Shown here: positions 9,776-17,769 of the stretch, piece by piece
How positions within the stretch are numbered: position 1 is the stretch's first letter
How the letters are laid out: each line of letters opens with the position of its first letter
DNA from: Actinobacillus vicugnae
GTDB lineage: Bacteria > Pseudomonadota > Gammaproteobacteria > Enterobacterales > Pasteurellaceae
DNA length: 63,056 nt
Assembly (NCBI RefSeq): GCF_901687125.1
Contig: NZ_CABFJY010000007.1
Span: 1-63,056 of the forward strand
Direction: 5' to 3'
Notes under the pieces: generated by a model
What the model was told of the DNA's origin: nothing
Database searches by the model: none
The model's input: the letters and a program-made list of their open reading frames with translations, nothing else
Position numbers and translations under genes: made by a program

Positions 9776-10396
9776 TTATTGAGCGGTTTTGAGTTGGCTA
9801 TCTGAGGCGTGCATTTGCAAATAGCGCAACACTTGTTTACGGGTTGGTTCGTCCATATCCGTAAAGCCGACCATACCACTGAACACTGCAATCCACTCGT
9901 TCGCATCGTGCATTTTCGGATCTCGTTGTTTATGGCAAACGCTACATTCAGTTTTATAGGTTTGCTCCGTTTGCATCCAAAAATCAGTAAGGCTATCGGT
10001 GAATGGCGAATTTTCTACCCATGCCTGCAATTTAACTTTTTGCCAAATCAAACCTGTAAGTGGATCTTCTTTGCTTTCTAACACTTTAAAATGAGGCTTG
10101 TTCTGCATAAATTGCTTATCCATCACCGCATCAGTAATTTGCTTAGAAAATTGATTGTACCAAATACGCCCAAAGCCTTTAGTTTTGCGCCACATCGCTA
10201 ATTCAACCTGTGAGGCATTTTGCTTGGTTTGTAACAGTTTAATCGGCACACCCGCTTCTAGCCGTCCAATGGATTGTGTTAAATCCTCATCAGCGAAAAG
10301 GTGTAATTCGGAGGGGGTATAAGCGGTCGGATTTTGGGCAAAACTTGCAGTACAAATTGCAAACAATGTTACGCCAAATAGCCAAGCAGATTTCAT
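9776..10396 (-). CDS. Secreted monohaem cytochrome c, TorC/TorY C-terminal-domain-like
   Basis: This 206-residue protein has a cleavable signal peptide (ends TASFA) and a single haem-binding motif CSVCH near residue 153. The region with TEQTYKTECSVCHKQRDP resembles the C-terminal domain of the pentahaem cytochromes TorC and TorY, which takes electrons to the reductase. The N-terminal NapC-like tetrahaem membrane domain of those proteins is absent. It is the first gene of the reductase operon, nine bases before it. Either another quinol-oxidising cytochrome feeds it, or this is a reduced electron chain. Confidence 0.8.
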   Translation of the reverse strand: MKSAWLFGVTLFAICTASFAQNPTAYTPSELHLFADEDLTQSIGRLEAGVPIKLLQTKQNASQVELAMWRKTKGFGRIWYNQFSKQITDAVMDKQFMQNKPHFKVLESKEDPLTGLIWQKVKLQAWVENSPFTDSLTDFWMQTEQTYKTECSVCHKQRDPKMHDANEWIAVFSGMVGFTDMDEPTRKQVLRYLQMHASDSQLKTAQ

Positions 10397-10461
10397 CGCA
10401 AACCTCGGATTTTATAGGAAATAATGTGATGATTTTAGCAAAAATAGCTTTAAAGCTATGT

Positions 10462-10475
10462 TGATATAAATCATA
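10462..10475. promoter_or_regulatory. FNR box upstream of the S-/N-oxide reductase operon
   Basis: TTGAT-N4-ATCAT matches the FNR consensus TTGAT-N4-ATCAA at nine of ten positions and lies about 70 bp before the cytochrome start codon. Anaerobic activation would suit an operon for oxide respiration. Confidence 0.6.
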
Positions 10476-10551
10476 AAACAATAACTATTCTTATTAGCAA
10501 AGAAATTTGCAAAAAATTTCCAAAATTAGACCGCTTACAGGCTATAATAAC

Positions 10552-10610
10552 AAGGGCTTGTTGATAATGGTTTCTTATTCGAACGAGAGATTATTATCAA
10601 CAAACCCTAG
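10552..10610 (+). promoter_or_regulatory. Long hairpin in the glyQ leader
   Basis: Two arms of about 15 bases (GGGCTTGTTGATAAT and ATTATCAACAAACCC) pair with one G-U, around a loop of about 20 bases. The structure ends about 35 bp before the glyQ start codon. It is not followed by a T run, so it does not look like a plain terminator. It may be a 5' UTR regulatory element or an operator. I do not recognise it as a T-box. Confidence 0.5.
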
Positions 10611-10642
10611 CCTTTTTGAACGAATTTTTTAGGAATCGTAAA

Positions 10643-11548
10643 ATGACAACAAAATTTAATGTAAAAACTTTCCAAGGCATGATTTTAGCCCTACAAGATT
10701 ACTGGGCAAATGTAGGTTGTACCATTGTTCAGCCGTTTGATATGGAGGTAGGCGCAGGGACTTCGCACCCAATGACTGCGTTGCGTGCCTTAGGTCCAGA
10801 ACCAATGGCATTTGCTTATGTGCAACCTTCACGTCGTCCGACAGACGGTCGTTATGGCGAAAATCCAAATCGCTTACAACACTACTACCAATTCCAAGTG
10901 GTGATTAAACCATCGCCAGATAACATTCAAGAACTCTATTTAGGCTCACTTAAAATGTTAGGTTTTGATCCAACGGAACACGATATTCGTTTTGTGGAAG
11001 ATAACTGGGAAAACCCAACTTTAGGTGCGTGGGGCTTAGGCTGGGAAGTGTGGCTCAACGGCATGGAAGTAACTCAATTTACCTATTTCCAACAAGTTGG
11101 TGGCTTAGAATGTAAACCTGTTACAGGTGAAGTGACCTACGGTTTAGAGCGTTTAGCGATGTATATCCAAGGCGTGGATTCTGTGTACGACTTAGTTTGG
11201 TCTGACGGCCCGCTTGGCAAAACCACCTATGGCGATGTGTTCCACCAAAACGAAGTAGAGCAATCTACTTACAACTTTGAACACGCTGACGTAGATTTCT
11301 TATTCAAAGCGTTCGAACAATACGAAAAAGAAGCAACAGAATTATTAGCATTAGAAAAACCGCTCCCGTTGCCAGCCTACGAACGCATCTTAAAAGCGGC
11401 GCACAGTTTCAATATGCTTGATGCTCGCAAAGCAATTTCAGTGACCGAACGCCAACGCTATATTTTACGCATTCGTGCCTTAACCAAAGGTGTTGCCGAA
11501 GCCTATTATGCCAGCCGTGAAGCGTTGGGTTTCCCAGGGTGTAAATAA
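10643..11548 (+). CDS. glyQ: Glycyl-tRNA synthetase alpha subunit
   Basis: This is the catalytic alpha subunit of the alpha2-beta2 bacterial glycyl-tRNA synthetase, 301 residues. The N-terminus [37 protein letters not shown] and the segments [19 protein letters not shown] and [31 protein letters not shown] are family hallmarks. The start at MTTKFNVK is chosen because it matches family length and has an AGGA 8 bases upstream; a longer frame adds nine residues. Unusually, the beta subunit gene is not adjacent but 2.7 kb downstream. Confidence 0.97.
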   Translation: MTTKFNVKTFQGMILALQDYWANVGCTIVQPFDMEVGAGTSHPMTALRALGPEPMAFAYVQPSRRPTDGRYGENPNRLQHYYQFQVVIKPSPDNIQELYLGSLKMLGFDPTEHDIRFVEDNWENPTLGAWGLGWEVWLNGMEVTQFTYFQQVGGLECKPVTGEVTYGLERLAMYIQGVDSVYDLVWSDGPLGKTTYGDVFHQNEVEQSTYNFEHADVDFLFKAFEQYEKEATELLALEKPLPLPAYERILKAAHSFNMLDARKAISVTERQRYILRIRALTKGVAEAYYASREALGFPGCK

Positions 11549-11552
11549 TTTT

Positions 11553-11590
11553 AAATCTCCCCCAGCCCCTCTTTTTCAAAGAGAGGGGGG
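11553..11590. repeat. Copy of the CCCCTCTTTTCAAAGAGGGG dispersed palindrome
   Basis: A short dispersed element whose translation gives the familiar KSPLTPLFQRG-type peptide of spurious small ORFs. The arms CCCTCTTT and AAAGAGAGGG form a hairpin just after the glyQ stop codon, where it could end the glyQ transcript. Other copies lie at 13855-13888, 14002-14035 and, inverted, 14121-14159. Confidence 0.7.
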
Positions 11591-11635
11591 TAATAAGCGG
11601 TCAAATTTCCCCCATTTTTTGCAAAAGGAGAGACG

Positions 11636-12334
11636 ATGAACACACTCGGCATTATCGGCGGAATGTCGCCAGCTAGCACCACAACTTATTACGATCAGAT
11701 CAATCAGATCGTTAATCAAGCCAAAGGGGGCAATACTACCGCCCCTGTGATTGTGTATAGTGTCGAGTTTGGTGAAATCGTGGCGTGTCAGAAATCGGGC
11801 GATTGGCAAAAAGCGGCGGAAATTCTTGGTAATGCGGCTCAAAAATTAGAACAAATTGGGGCAAAAGCAGTGCTGATTGCGACTAACACAATGCACAAAG
11901 TGGCAGATGAAGTGCAACGTGCTGTGAACATTCCGCTTATTCATATTATCGACACCACCGCCACAGCGATTAAACAGCAAGGGTTGAGCAAAGTCGCCTT
12001 GCTCGGCACAGCTTTTGTGATACAACAAGATTTCTACAAAGATGGCTTGGCTAAACGTGGCGTGCAAGCGGTCGTGCCAAATGAAGCGGATCAAGCCGAA
12101 ATTCACCGCATTATTTTTGATGAGTTATGTGTAGGCAAAGTGTTACCAGAATCGAAAGCGTTTTTCTTATCGGTGATTGAAAAATTACAACAGCAAGGCA
12201 TTGAAGGCGTGATTTTAGGTTGCACCGAAATCGGCTTATTGATCCAACAAGCGGACAGTTCCCTGCCATTTTTCGATACCGCTGAACTGCATGCTAAGGC
12301 GGCTGCGGAGTTTGTGTTGGGGGTGGATAATTAG
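11636..12334 (+). CDS. Aspartate/glutamate racemase family protein (YgeA/RacX type)
   Basis: This cofactor-independent amino-acid racemase has 232 residues and begins with the family motif MNTLGIIGGMSPASTTTYY. Racemases of this type use two cysteines. The second is present in VILGCTEI, but the first position, in IATNTMHK, is Thr, as in E. coli YgeA and other members with broad or altered activity. The start has a strong AAGGAGAG site. It lies in the segment that separates glyQ from glyS and has its own hairpin terminator. The substrate cannot be given. Confidence 0.85.
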   Translation: MNTLGIIGGMSPASTTTYYDQINQIVNQAKGGNTTAPVIVYSVEFGEIVACQKSGDWQKAAEILGNAAQKLEQIGAKAVLIATNTMHKVADEVQRAVNIPLIHIIDTTATAIKQQGLSKVALLGTAFVIQQDFYKDGLAKRGVQAVVPNEADQAEIHRIIFDELCVGKVLPESKAFFLSVIEKLQQQGIEGVILGCTEIGLLIQQADSSLPFFDTAELHAKAAAEFVLGVDN

Positions 12335-12337
12335 ATT

Positions 12338-12360
12338 TTGCAATCAGTGATTGCAAATTT
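12338..12360 (+). terminator. Rho-independent terminator after the racemase gene
   Basis: TTTGCAATC-AGT-GATTGCAAA forms a nearly perfect 9-bp stem with a 3-base loop, followed by TTTT. It lies right after the racemase stop codon. Confidence 0.65.
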
Positions 12361-12451
12361 TAAATAGTCCACGCAGTGCGTGGGCAAGAAAGCGAGAGCG
12401 GTTTAGTGAGAAGTAGTTTTCCTCACTCTCTTTAAAAGCGTGGAGACATTG

Positions 12452-13480
12452 ATGAACACAGAACTCACAACACTATCTAGCAATTTGTTTAGCCGAATTA
12501 CTCACGTTATTCACCAAGCTCGCCAGCAGGTTCGCCAAACGATAAACAGTGCGATGGTGCAGAGCTATTGGGAAATCGGACGGTTAATTGTGGAAGATGA
12601 ACAGCAAGGCAATAACCGTGCGGAGTATGGCAAAGCCGTGCTGAAAAATCTTTCCCAGCGTTTAACGGCTGAATTTGGCAAAGGGTTTGATGAACGAAAT
12701 TTACGCAACATGCGTCAGTTTTATTTAGCGTTTCCAATTTGGAACACACTGTGTACCGAATTAAGTTGGTCGCATTATCGCCGTTTATTGAGTGTAGAAA
12801 ACCCTCAGGCTCGAGAGTGGTATTTAAGAGAAGCAGTTGAAAATAACTGGTCGGTGCGAGCATTAGATCGCCAAATTTCGGTGTTATATTACGAGCGTTT
12901 GCTTGCCAGCCAAAATAAAGCATTGGTTGCCGAAGAAGCCGAAGAGAAAACCGCTCCGTTGCAAGAGACCATTCAGGATTATTTGCGAGATCCTTATATT
13001 TTAGATTTCTTGAATTTACAGGATAAAACCTATCAAGAAAGCAGTGTGGAAGCTGCGATAATCAGTAACTTGCAACAATTTTTGTTGGAATTAGGCAAAG
13101 GATTTGCTTTTGTCGAACGCCAAAAGCGAGTTCGGTTTGATGATGAAGATTTTTATATCGATTTGGTGTTTTATAACTTCAAACTGAAATGCTTTTTGCT
13201 GATCGATTTAAAAGTGGGCAAGCTCAAACATCAAGACATCGGACAAATGGACACTTATGTTCGCTTATATGACGAACAATTTAAAGGCGAAGATGATAAT
13301 CCGACTATTGGTTTAGTGTTATGCAGTGAGCAGAGCGAAGCGATTGCGAAATACTCAGTGCTAGCGGATAGAAAACAGATTTTTAGTGCAAAATACCTGC
13401 CTTATTTGCCGACAGAATTGGAGTTGAAAGAGCAGGTGGAAAGGGCGAGAGATAAATGCACCCTTACTCAAAATCGTTAA
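12452..13480 (+). CDS. yhcG: PDDEXK nuclease-fold protein, YhcG/DUF1016 family
   Basis: This 342-residue protein has two parts: an N-terminal DUF1016_N helical domain (VQSYWEIGRLIVEDEQQG...YGKAVLKNLSQRL...FDERNLRNMRQFY) and a C-terminal PDDEXK-type nuclease domain with the motif region YIDLVFYNFKLKCFLLIDLKVGKL (Asp, then D-x-K). The family occurs in variable loci, often near restriction-modification or mobile DNA, and has been linked to defence or recombination. The start at MNTELTT is preferred because TGGAGA lies 6 bases upstream. It overlaps the next gene by 25 bases. Confidence 0.85.
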   Translation: MNTELTTLSSNLFSRITHVIHQARQQVRQTINSAMVQSYWEIGRLIVEDEQQGNNRAEYGKAVLKNLSQRLTAEFGKGFDERNLRNMRQFYLAFPIWNTLCTELSWSHYRRLLSVENPQAREWYLREAVENNWSVRALDRQISVLYYERLLASQNKALVAEEAEEKTAPLQETIQDYLRDPYILDFLNLQDKTYQESSVEAAIISNLQQFLLELGKGFAFVERQKRVRFDDEDFYIDLVFYNFKLKCFLLIDLKVGKLKHQDIGQMDTYVRLYDEQFKGEDDNPTIGLVLCSEQSEAIAKYSVLADRKQIFSAKYLPYLPTELELKEQVERARDKCTLTQNR

Positions 13481-13824
13481 AAGAGCTTTCACAAAAATTG
13501 CGTTCTGACCAAACAGATGCGGAGCGTAAGTTGTGGTATCGGATAAATCGAGATCAACTATTAGGTTTTCGATTTAATCGGCAAAAACCATTGCTTAATT
13601 ACATTGTCGATTTTTATTGCCCAAAAGCAAAATTGGTAATTGAGCTTGACGGTAGTCAGCATTATGAACCAGAGTATCAGGAAAAAGATCGTTTGCGTGA
13701 TGCCGAATTAAATTCGCTAGGTTTGACGGTGATGCGATTTAGTAATGATGAAGTCTATTTTGAGATTGAAGCCGTAGTGGAACAGATTTATCTGTTTTTG
13801 GAGAGTGTGGGAAAGGATGAATAG
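13456..13824 (+). CDS. DUF559 (Vsr-like endonuclease fold) protein
   Basis: This 122-residue protein is of the DUF559 family, whose fold resembles very-short-patch repair endonucleases. Family landmarks are LRSDQTDAERKLWYRI, FRFNRQKPLLNYIVDFYC, LVIELDGSQHYE and LGLTVMRFSNDEV; the D-x-E-x-D cluster is the probable metal site. The start codon lies inside the end of the YhcG gene, so the two are likely co-translated. The biological role of the family is not established. Confidence 0.88.
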   Translation: MHPYSKSLKELSQKLRSDQTDAERKLWYRINRDQLLGFRFNRQKPLLNYIVDFYCPKAKLVIELDGSQHYEPEYQEKDRLRDAELNSLGLTVMRFSNDEVYFEIEAVVEQIYLFLESVGKDE

Positions 13825-13936
13825 GTTATTTTCTCCGTAAATTTCTACTGCCAAATCTCCCCTAACCCCTCTTTTCCAAAGAGGGGGACGGCTTTTGAGC
13901 GTGATTTAAATTCAGCGGAAAAATTAGAATCTTATT
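13820..13936 (+). repeat. 117-bp direct repeat, copy 1
   Basis: This copy begins at the end of the DUF559 gene and matches the segment 13967-14083 with about ten substitutions. It contains the CCCCTCTTTT palindrome and then a coding-like tail. From 13888 a frame reads TAFERDLNSAEKLESY and runs to a stop at 13966-13968. That looks like the C-terminus of a lost or displaced gene rather than random sequence. Confidence 0.75.
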
Positions 13937-13966
13937 ATAGAAGATTTGATAAATATAGAAGGGACT

Positions 13967-14083
13967 AATAGACTATTTTCTCTGTGAATTTCTACTGTCA
14001 AATCTCCCCTAACCCCTCTTTTCTAAAGAGGGGGACGGCTTTTGAGCGTGATTTAAGTGCAGCGGAAAAATTAAAATCTTATT
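13967..14083 (+). repeat. 117-bp direct repeat, copy 2
   Basis: This second copy lies 30 bp after the first. The coding-like tail here reads TAFERDLSAAEKLKSY and stops. No ORF of convincing length occurs in the 422 bases between the DUF559 gene and glyS; these repeats and the inverted palindrome fill it. Confidence 0.75.
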
Positions 14084-14120
14084 GAAGAACTTCGATATTC
14101 ACTTTTCAGCTGAACTAATC

Positions 14121-14159
14121 CCCCTCTTTGGAAAAGAGGGGTTAGGGGAGATTTGGCAG
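14121..14159 (-). repeat. Inverted copy of the CCCCTCTTT palindrome before glyS
   Basis: In reverse orientation this is the same element as inside both 117-bp repeats (CTGCCAAATCTCCCC... on the minus strand). RNA from the region could fold into long stems with either direct copy. It is followed by an uptake-signal core at 14187-14195 and then by glyS. Confidence 0.7.
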
Positions 14160-14247
14160 AAGTGATTGGCGAAGTGAGAGAGTAGTACAAGCGGTTATAT
14201 TTGAAAATATTTTTACAAAATATGAATAATTTACTTGAGAGAACAAA

Positions 14248-16314
14248 ATGACAACACAAAACTTCCTAGCCGAGATCGGCACAGAAGAGCTGCCGCCGAA
14301 GGCGCTCAAAAAATTAGCGACTGCATTTGCAGAGAATATGGAAACCGAACTTAAACAGTCGGGTTTGGCTTATGATGAAGTGCAGTGGTTTGCAAGCCCA
14401 CGCCGTTTGGCGGTGAAAGTGTTGGGCTTGGCGACTTCGCAACCATCGAAAGAGGTGGAAAAACGTGGGCCGGCGGTGTCGGCGGCGTTTGATGCGGAGG
14501 GTAAACCAACCAAAGCTGCCGAAGGGTGGGCGAGAGGTTGTGGCATTACCGTGGATCAAGCGGAGCGTGTGGCAACCGACAAAGGCGAATGGCTGGTTCA
14601 TCGTGCAGTGATTGAAGGTCAGCCGACTAAAAATCTACTTGTGCCGATGGTAGCAAAAGCCTTAGCTGGTTTACCAATTCCAAAAACAATGCGTTGGGGC
14701 GATAAAACCGTGCAGTTCGTCCGCCCTGTACATACCGTAACCTTATTGCTCGGTGGCGAGTTAATCGAAGGTGAAATTTTAGGCATTGCCAGCGGTCGCA
14801 CCATTCGTGGACACCGTTTCCTAGGTGAACCCGAATTCCAAATCGATCACGCCGATCAATACCCTGAATTGCTGAAAGAAAAAGGCTCAGTAATTGCCGA
14901 TTTCAACGCACGCCGTGCGGAAATTCTTGCAAAATCACAAGCGAAAGCGACCGCTCTTGGTGGCGTAGCGGACATCGAAGACGATCTTTTAGACGAAGTA
15001 ACCGCCCTTGTGGAATACCCGAACGTACTCACCGCGAAATTTGAAGAGCGTTTCCTTGCCGTGCCTGCGGAAGCCTTGGTTTACACGATGAAAGGCGACC
15101 AAAAATACTTCCCGATTTACGACAAAGAGGGCAAATTGCTACCGCACTTTATTTTCGTTTCCAACATCAACCCAGAAGATCCAACAGCGATCATCGAGGG
15201 TAACGAAAAAGTGGTGCGTCCACGTTTAACCGATGCGGAATTCTTTTTCAAAACCGACTTAAAACAGCGTTTGGAAGACCAACTGCCACGCCTTGAAACG
15301 GTGTTGTTCCAACAACAGCTTGGCACATTGCGTGATAAAACCGCACGCATTGAAGCGTTAAGCGGTGAGATTGCGAAACAAATCGGTGCGAACGAAACCC
15401 AAGCGAAACGTGCGGGCTTGCTCTCAAAATGCGATCTAATGACCAATATGGTGTTTGAATTTACCGACACCCAAGGCGTGATGGGTATGCACTACGCTCG
15501 CCACGATGGTGAAGATGAAGAAGTGGCGGTGGCGTTGAACGAGCAGTATATGCCACGTTTTGCTGGCGATGATTTGCCGAACTCGCTGGTGGCTTGCTCG
15601 GTGGCGTTGGCGGATAAAATCGACACGCTCACAGGGATTTTCGGTATCGGTCAGCACCCGAAAGGCGACAAAGACCCGTTTGCCCTCCGCCGTGCAGCAC
15701 TCGGTGTGCTTCGCATTATCGTAGAGAAAAAATTACCGCTTGATCTTGCAGATTTAATCGAAAAATCGACCGCTTTATTTGGCGATAAATTGATCAATAC
15801 TAACGTAGTTGCTGATGTGGTAGACTTTATGCTCGGGCGTTTCCGTGCATGGTATCAAGATGAAGGCATTGCTGTGGACGTAATCCAAGCGGTGCTGGCC
15901 CGTCGTCCAACCCGCCCATCTGATTTTGACGCACGTGTGCGTGCTGTGTCGCATTTCCGTACATTAGAGAGTGCCGAAGCCTTAGCCGCTGCGAATAAGC
16001 GTGTAAGCAACATTCTTGCCAAAGTAGATATTGCAATTGGTGAAGTAAATCAGGCCGCTTGTGTTGAAGAGGCTGAAAAAGTATTAGCGGAAGCTGTGCT
16101 GGCATTAAGGACAGAAATCCAACCGCTTATTGCGAAAGGTGAATATACCGAAGTATTGGATAGGCTAGCGAGTTTACGTCAGCCTGTGGATAATTTCTTC
16201 GACAATGTAATGGTGAATGCAGACGATGCCGTGTTACGTCAAAATCGTTTAGCGATTTTAAATACGTTACAAGGGCTATTCTTGCAAGTCGCTGATATTT
16301 CATTGTTACAATAA
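14248..16314 (+). CDS. glyS: Glycyl-tRNA synthetase beta subunit
   Basis: This is the tRNA-recognising and HD-domain-bearing beta subunit, 688 residues, full family length (E. coli 689). The N-terminus [21 protein letters not shown] is diagnostic. Further landmarks are [25 protein letters not shown] and the C-terminal DALR-type helices ending [10 protein letters not shown]. It lies 2.7 kb from glyQ and must be transcribed from its own or a distant promoter. A hairpin terminator follows. Confidence 0.97.
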   Translation: MTTQNFLAEIGTEELPPKALKKLATAFAENMETELKQSGLAYDEVQWFASPRRLAVKVLGLATSQPSKEVEKRGPAVSAAFDAEGKPTKAAEGWARGCGITVDQAERVATDKGEWLVHRAVIEGQPTKNLLVPMVAKALAGLPIPKTMRWGDKTVQFVRPVHTVTLLLGGELIEGEILGIASGRTIRGHRFLGEPEFQIDHADQYPELLKEKGSVIADFNARRAEILAKSQAKATALGGVADIEDDLLDEVTALVEYPNVLTAKFEERFLAVPAEALVYTMKGDQKYFPIYDKEGKLLPHFIFVSNINPEDPTAIIEGNEKVVRPRLTDAEFFFKTDLKQRLEDQLPRLETVLFQQQLGTLRDKTARIEALSGEIAKQIGANETQAKRAGLLSKCDLMTNMVFEFTDTQGVMGMHYARHDGEDEEVAVALNEQYMPRFAGDDLPNSLVACSVALADKIDTLTGIFGIGQHPKGDKDPFALRRAALGVLRIIVEKKLPLDLADLIEKSTALFGDKLINTNVVADVVDFMLGRFRAWYQDEGIAVDVIQAVLARRPTRPSDFDARVRAVSHFRTLESAEALAAANKRVSNILAKVDIAIGEVNQAACVEEAEKVLAEAVLALRTEIQPLIAKGEYTEVLDRLASLRQPVDNFFDNVMVNADDAVLRQNRLAILNTLQGLFLQVADISLLQ

Positions 16315-16321
16315 ACTACAT

Positions 16322-16350
16322 AGCCCTATGCATTGATATAGGGCTTTTTA
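16322..16350 (+). terminator. Rho-independent terminator after glyS
   Basis: AGCCCTAT and ATAGGGCT pair as an 8-bp stem with an 8-base loop, followed by TTTTTA. It lies seven bases after the glyS stop codon. Confidence 0.85.
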
Positions 16351-16436
16351 TTTTGAGAGCAAAACTAAGATAACGATAAATCCCTCTCACAATTTTAAAT
16401 TTGCGTGTTTTACCAAATTGATAAAGGAGAACTAAT

Positions 16437-17201
16437 ATGAATACTGATTCAGGATTAGAATCTGCCTCCGCAGATAAGATTAAACATTATGAATCTTATG
16501 CAATTGCACAAAAGACGATAAATGAGAAACTACTTGCGTTATTGCAAGCTCATACACGAAACCATTTTGAAAAAGTGCTTGAAATTGGTTGTGGTACGGG
16601 GTTATTTACGGCAGCGTTTTTAACCAAATTTAGCACAGAGCAGTTAGTGCTAAATGATGTATCTGAAAACTATCAGCCTTATCTTACAGAGAAGCTACAA
16701 CGCAATTTCACACTAATGAAAAGCCAATTTGTGGTGGGGGATGCACTTACTACTGAATTAGGCAGTGATTATGATTTATTGGTAGCGGCTTCGGTGGTGG
16801 AGTATTTAGCCTCGACTCAAACATTTATTCAACGTGCAGCAAGTCAATTAAAACAAGGTGGCTATTTGCTGTTTAACGGTGTTCATCCGCAAAATTTACC
16901 TGAAATTCGATCGCTTGTTGGTGAAGGTTCTTGTTCTCCGTCTATTTTAGATTGGATAAATCAGCTTGAACAAGCATTTGAGATTATTGCGATTGAGCAA
17001 GACGGTTTATGTTTTTTATTTGAATCGCCCCAAGAGGTGATGACACATTTGGCTTATACGGGTCTTTCTCCACTCAATACTGCGCAGTGGACCGAGGATT
17101 TCTATCAGGAATTTATTCGCCAATACCAAGAGCGATTTAGCCAAGAGGGCTATGTTTCTCTGACTTATCAGCCATTTTATTTATTGGCTCGTAAGCGCTA
17201 A
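16437..17201 (+). CDS. bioC: Malonyl-[ACP] O-methyltransferase BioC-like
   Basis: This SAM-dependent methyltransferase of 254 residues has motif I as VLEIGCGTGLFT and a BioC-type start (DKIKHYESYAIAQKTINEKLL). The HLAYTGLSPLNTAQW segment corresponds to the HLRxTGxN region of BioC. BioC methylates malonyl-ACP to start pimelate synthesis for biotin. The gene stands alone here with a strong AAGGAG site; no other bio gene lies in the window. A general class I methyltransferase cannot be fully excluded. Confidence 0.72.
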   Translation: MNTDSGLESASADKIKHYESYAIAQKTINEKLLALLQAHTRNHFEKVLEIGCGTGLFTAAFLTKFSTEQLVLNDVSENYQPYLTEKLQRNFTLMKSQFVVGDALTTELGSDYDLLVAASVVEYLASTQTFIQRAASQLKQGGYLLFNGVHPQNLPEIRSLVGEGSCSPSILDWINQLEQAFEIIAIEQDGLCFLFESPQEVMTHLAYTGLSPLNTAQWTEDFYQEFIRQYQERFSQEGYVSLTYQPFYLLARKR

Positions 17202-17240
17202 CAAAATTATGCTATGCTATTAATCATATAAACAAAATTG

Positions 17241-17262
17241 CCCGAAGACTTCTGCTATCGGG
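17241..17262 (+). promoter_or_regulatory. 5' leader hairpin of the 96-residue gene
   Basis: CCCGA and TCGGG bracket a 12-base loop about 40 bases before the start codon of the small acidic gene. It could be an attenuator or a processed leader structure. The stem is short, so confidence is low. Confidence 0.3.
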
Positions 17263-17302
17263 TAGCTTATTTAACACAACATATCGGCAAAGAGGTAACA
17301 AA

Positions 17303-17593
17303 ATGTCAGTTAAAACCGAAATTTTATTTAGTAACCATTGGAATGTACGTGTCAGTGATCCAGGTGAAGAAGGTAATGTAAACCACTTTTTTGAAACGGT
17401 ATTTCTTACCTTAGAAGCAAAAATTGAGGGTGATAGTATTCGTTATGAATTTACTCGTAAAGTGGAAGAAGATGTAAAAATCCAGCGTAGCTTTACCGAT
17501 GTAAATGAACTCTTTGAGTTTTTAGGTGATTATTTAAGCCCAGTGGCATTAGGAAATGTTGGCATTCGTATTGGTCAGCTCAATCTTGCATAA
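17303..17593 (+). CDS. Small acidic protein of unknown function
   Basis: I do not recognise this 96-residue protein. It has no signal peptide or membrane segment, is acidic, and looks like one small alpha/beta domain: strands around TEILFSNHWNVRV and FFETVFLTLEAKIEG, then a helix VNELFEFLGDYLSP. A good ribosome site (AAAGAGGT) and an upstream -10-like sequence support it as real. Codon use resembles its neighbours. It stands between bioC and xerC with no obvious functional link to either. Confidence 0.75.
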   Translation: MSVKTEILFSNHWNVRVSDPGEEGNVNHFFETVFLTLEAKIEGDSIRYEFTRKVEEDVKIQRSFTDVNELFEFLGDYLSPVALGNVGIRIGQLNLA

Positions 17594-17660
17594 TTAAATA
17601 AGCGGTTAAATTTTTCGATATTATGTAGCAAGTGCAAAAGTGCGAATTTTTTCAATGATA

Positions 17661-17676
17661 TAGGGGCGTGCCCCTA
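17661..17676. repeat. Short GGGGCGTGCCCC palindrome
   Basis: TAGGGGC-GT-GCCCCTA, a 7-bp stem with a two-base loop, between the small unknown gene and xerC. Similar GTAGGGAC/GTCCCTAC palindromes occur at 49121-49173 and GTAGGATGG/CCATCCTAC at 44504-44529. They look like dispersed intergenic palindromes. Confidence 0.5.
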
Positions 17677-17769
17677 CAAAAAATGCCTATGTAACTGCTT
17701 CATAATACCGAAATTTTTGTCAAATTTGACCGCTTACTGCTATTCTTTTTATCCTTCCTAGACTGCATT

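Noticed and set aside
10616..10642. Upstream ATG adding nine residues to glyQ
   Set aside because: There is no ribosome site ahead of it and the added residues do not match the family; the AGGA element serves the later ATG.
14071..14259. 62-codon minus-strand frame containing the SPLTPLFQRG peptide
   Set aside because: It is the translation of the dispersed palindrome, a well-known source of false small genes, and it overlaps the glyS start.
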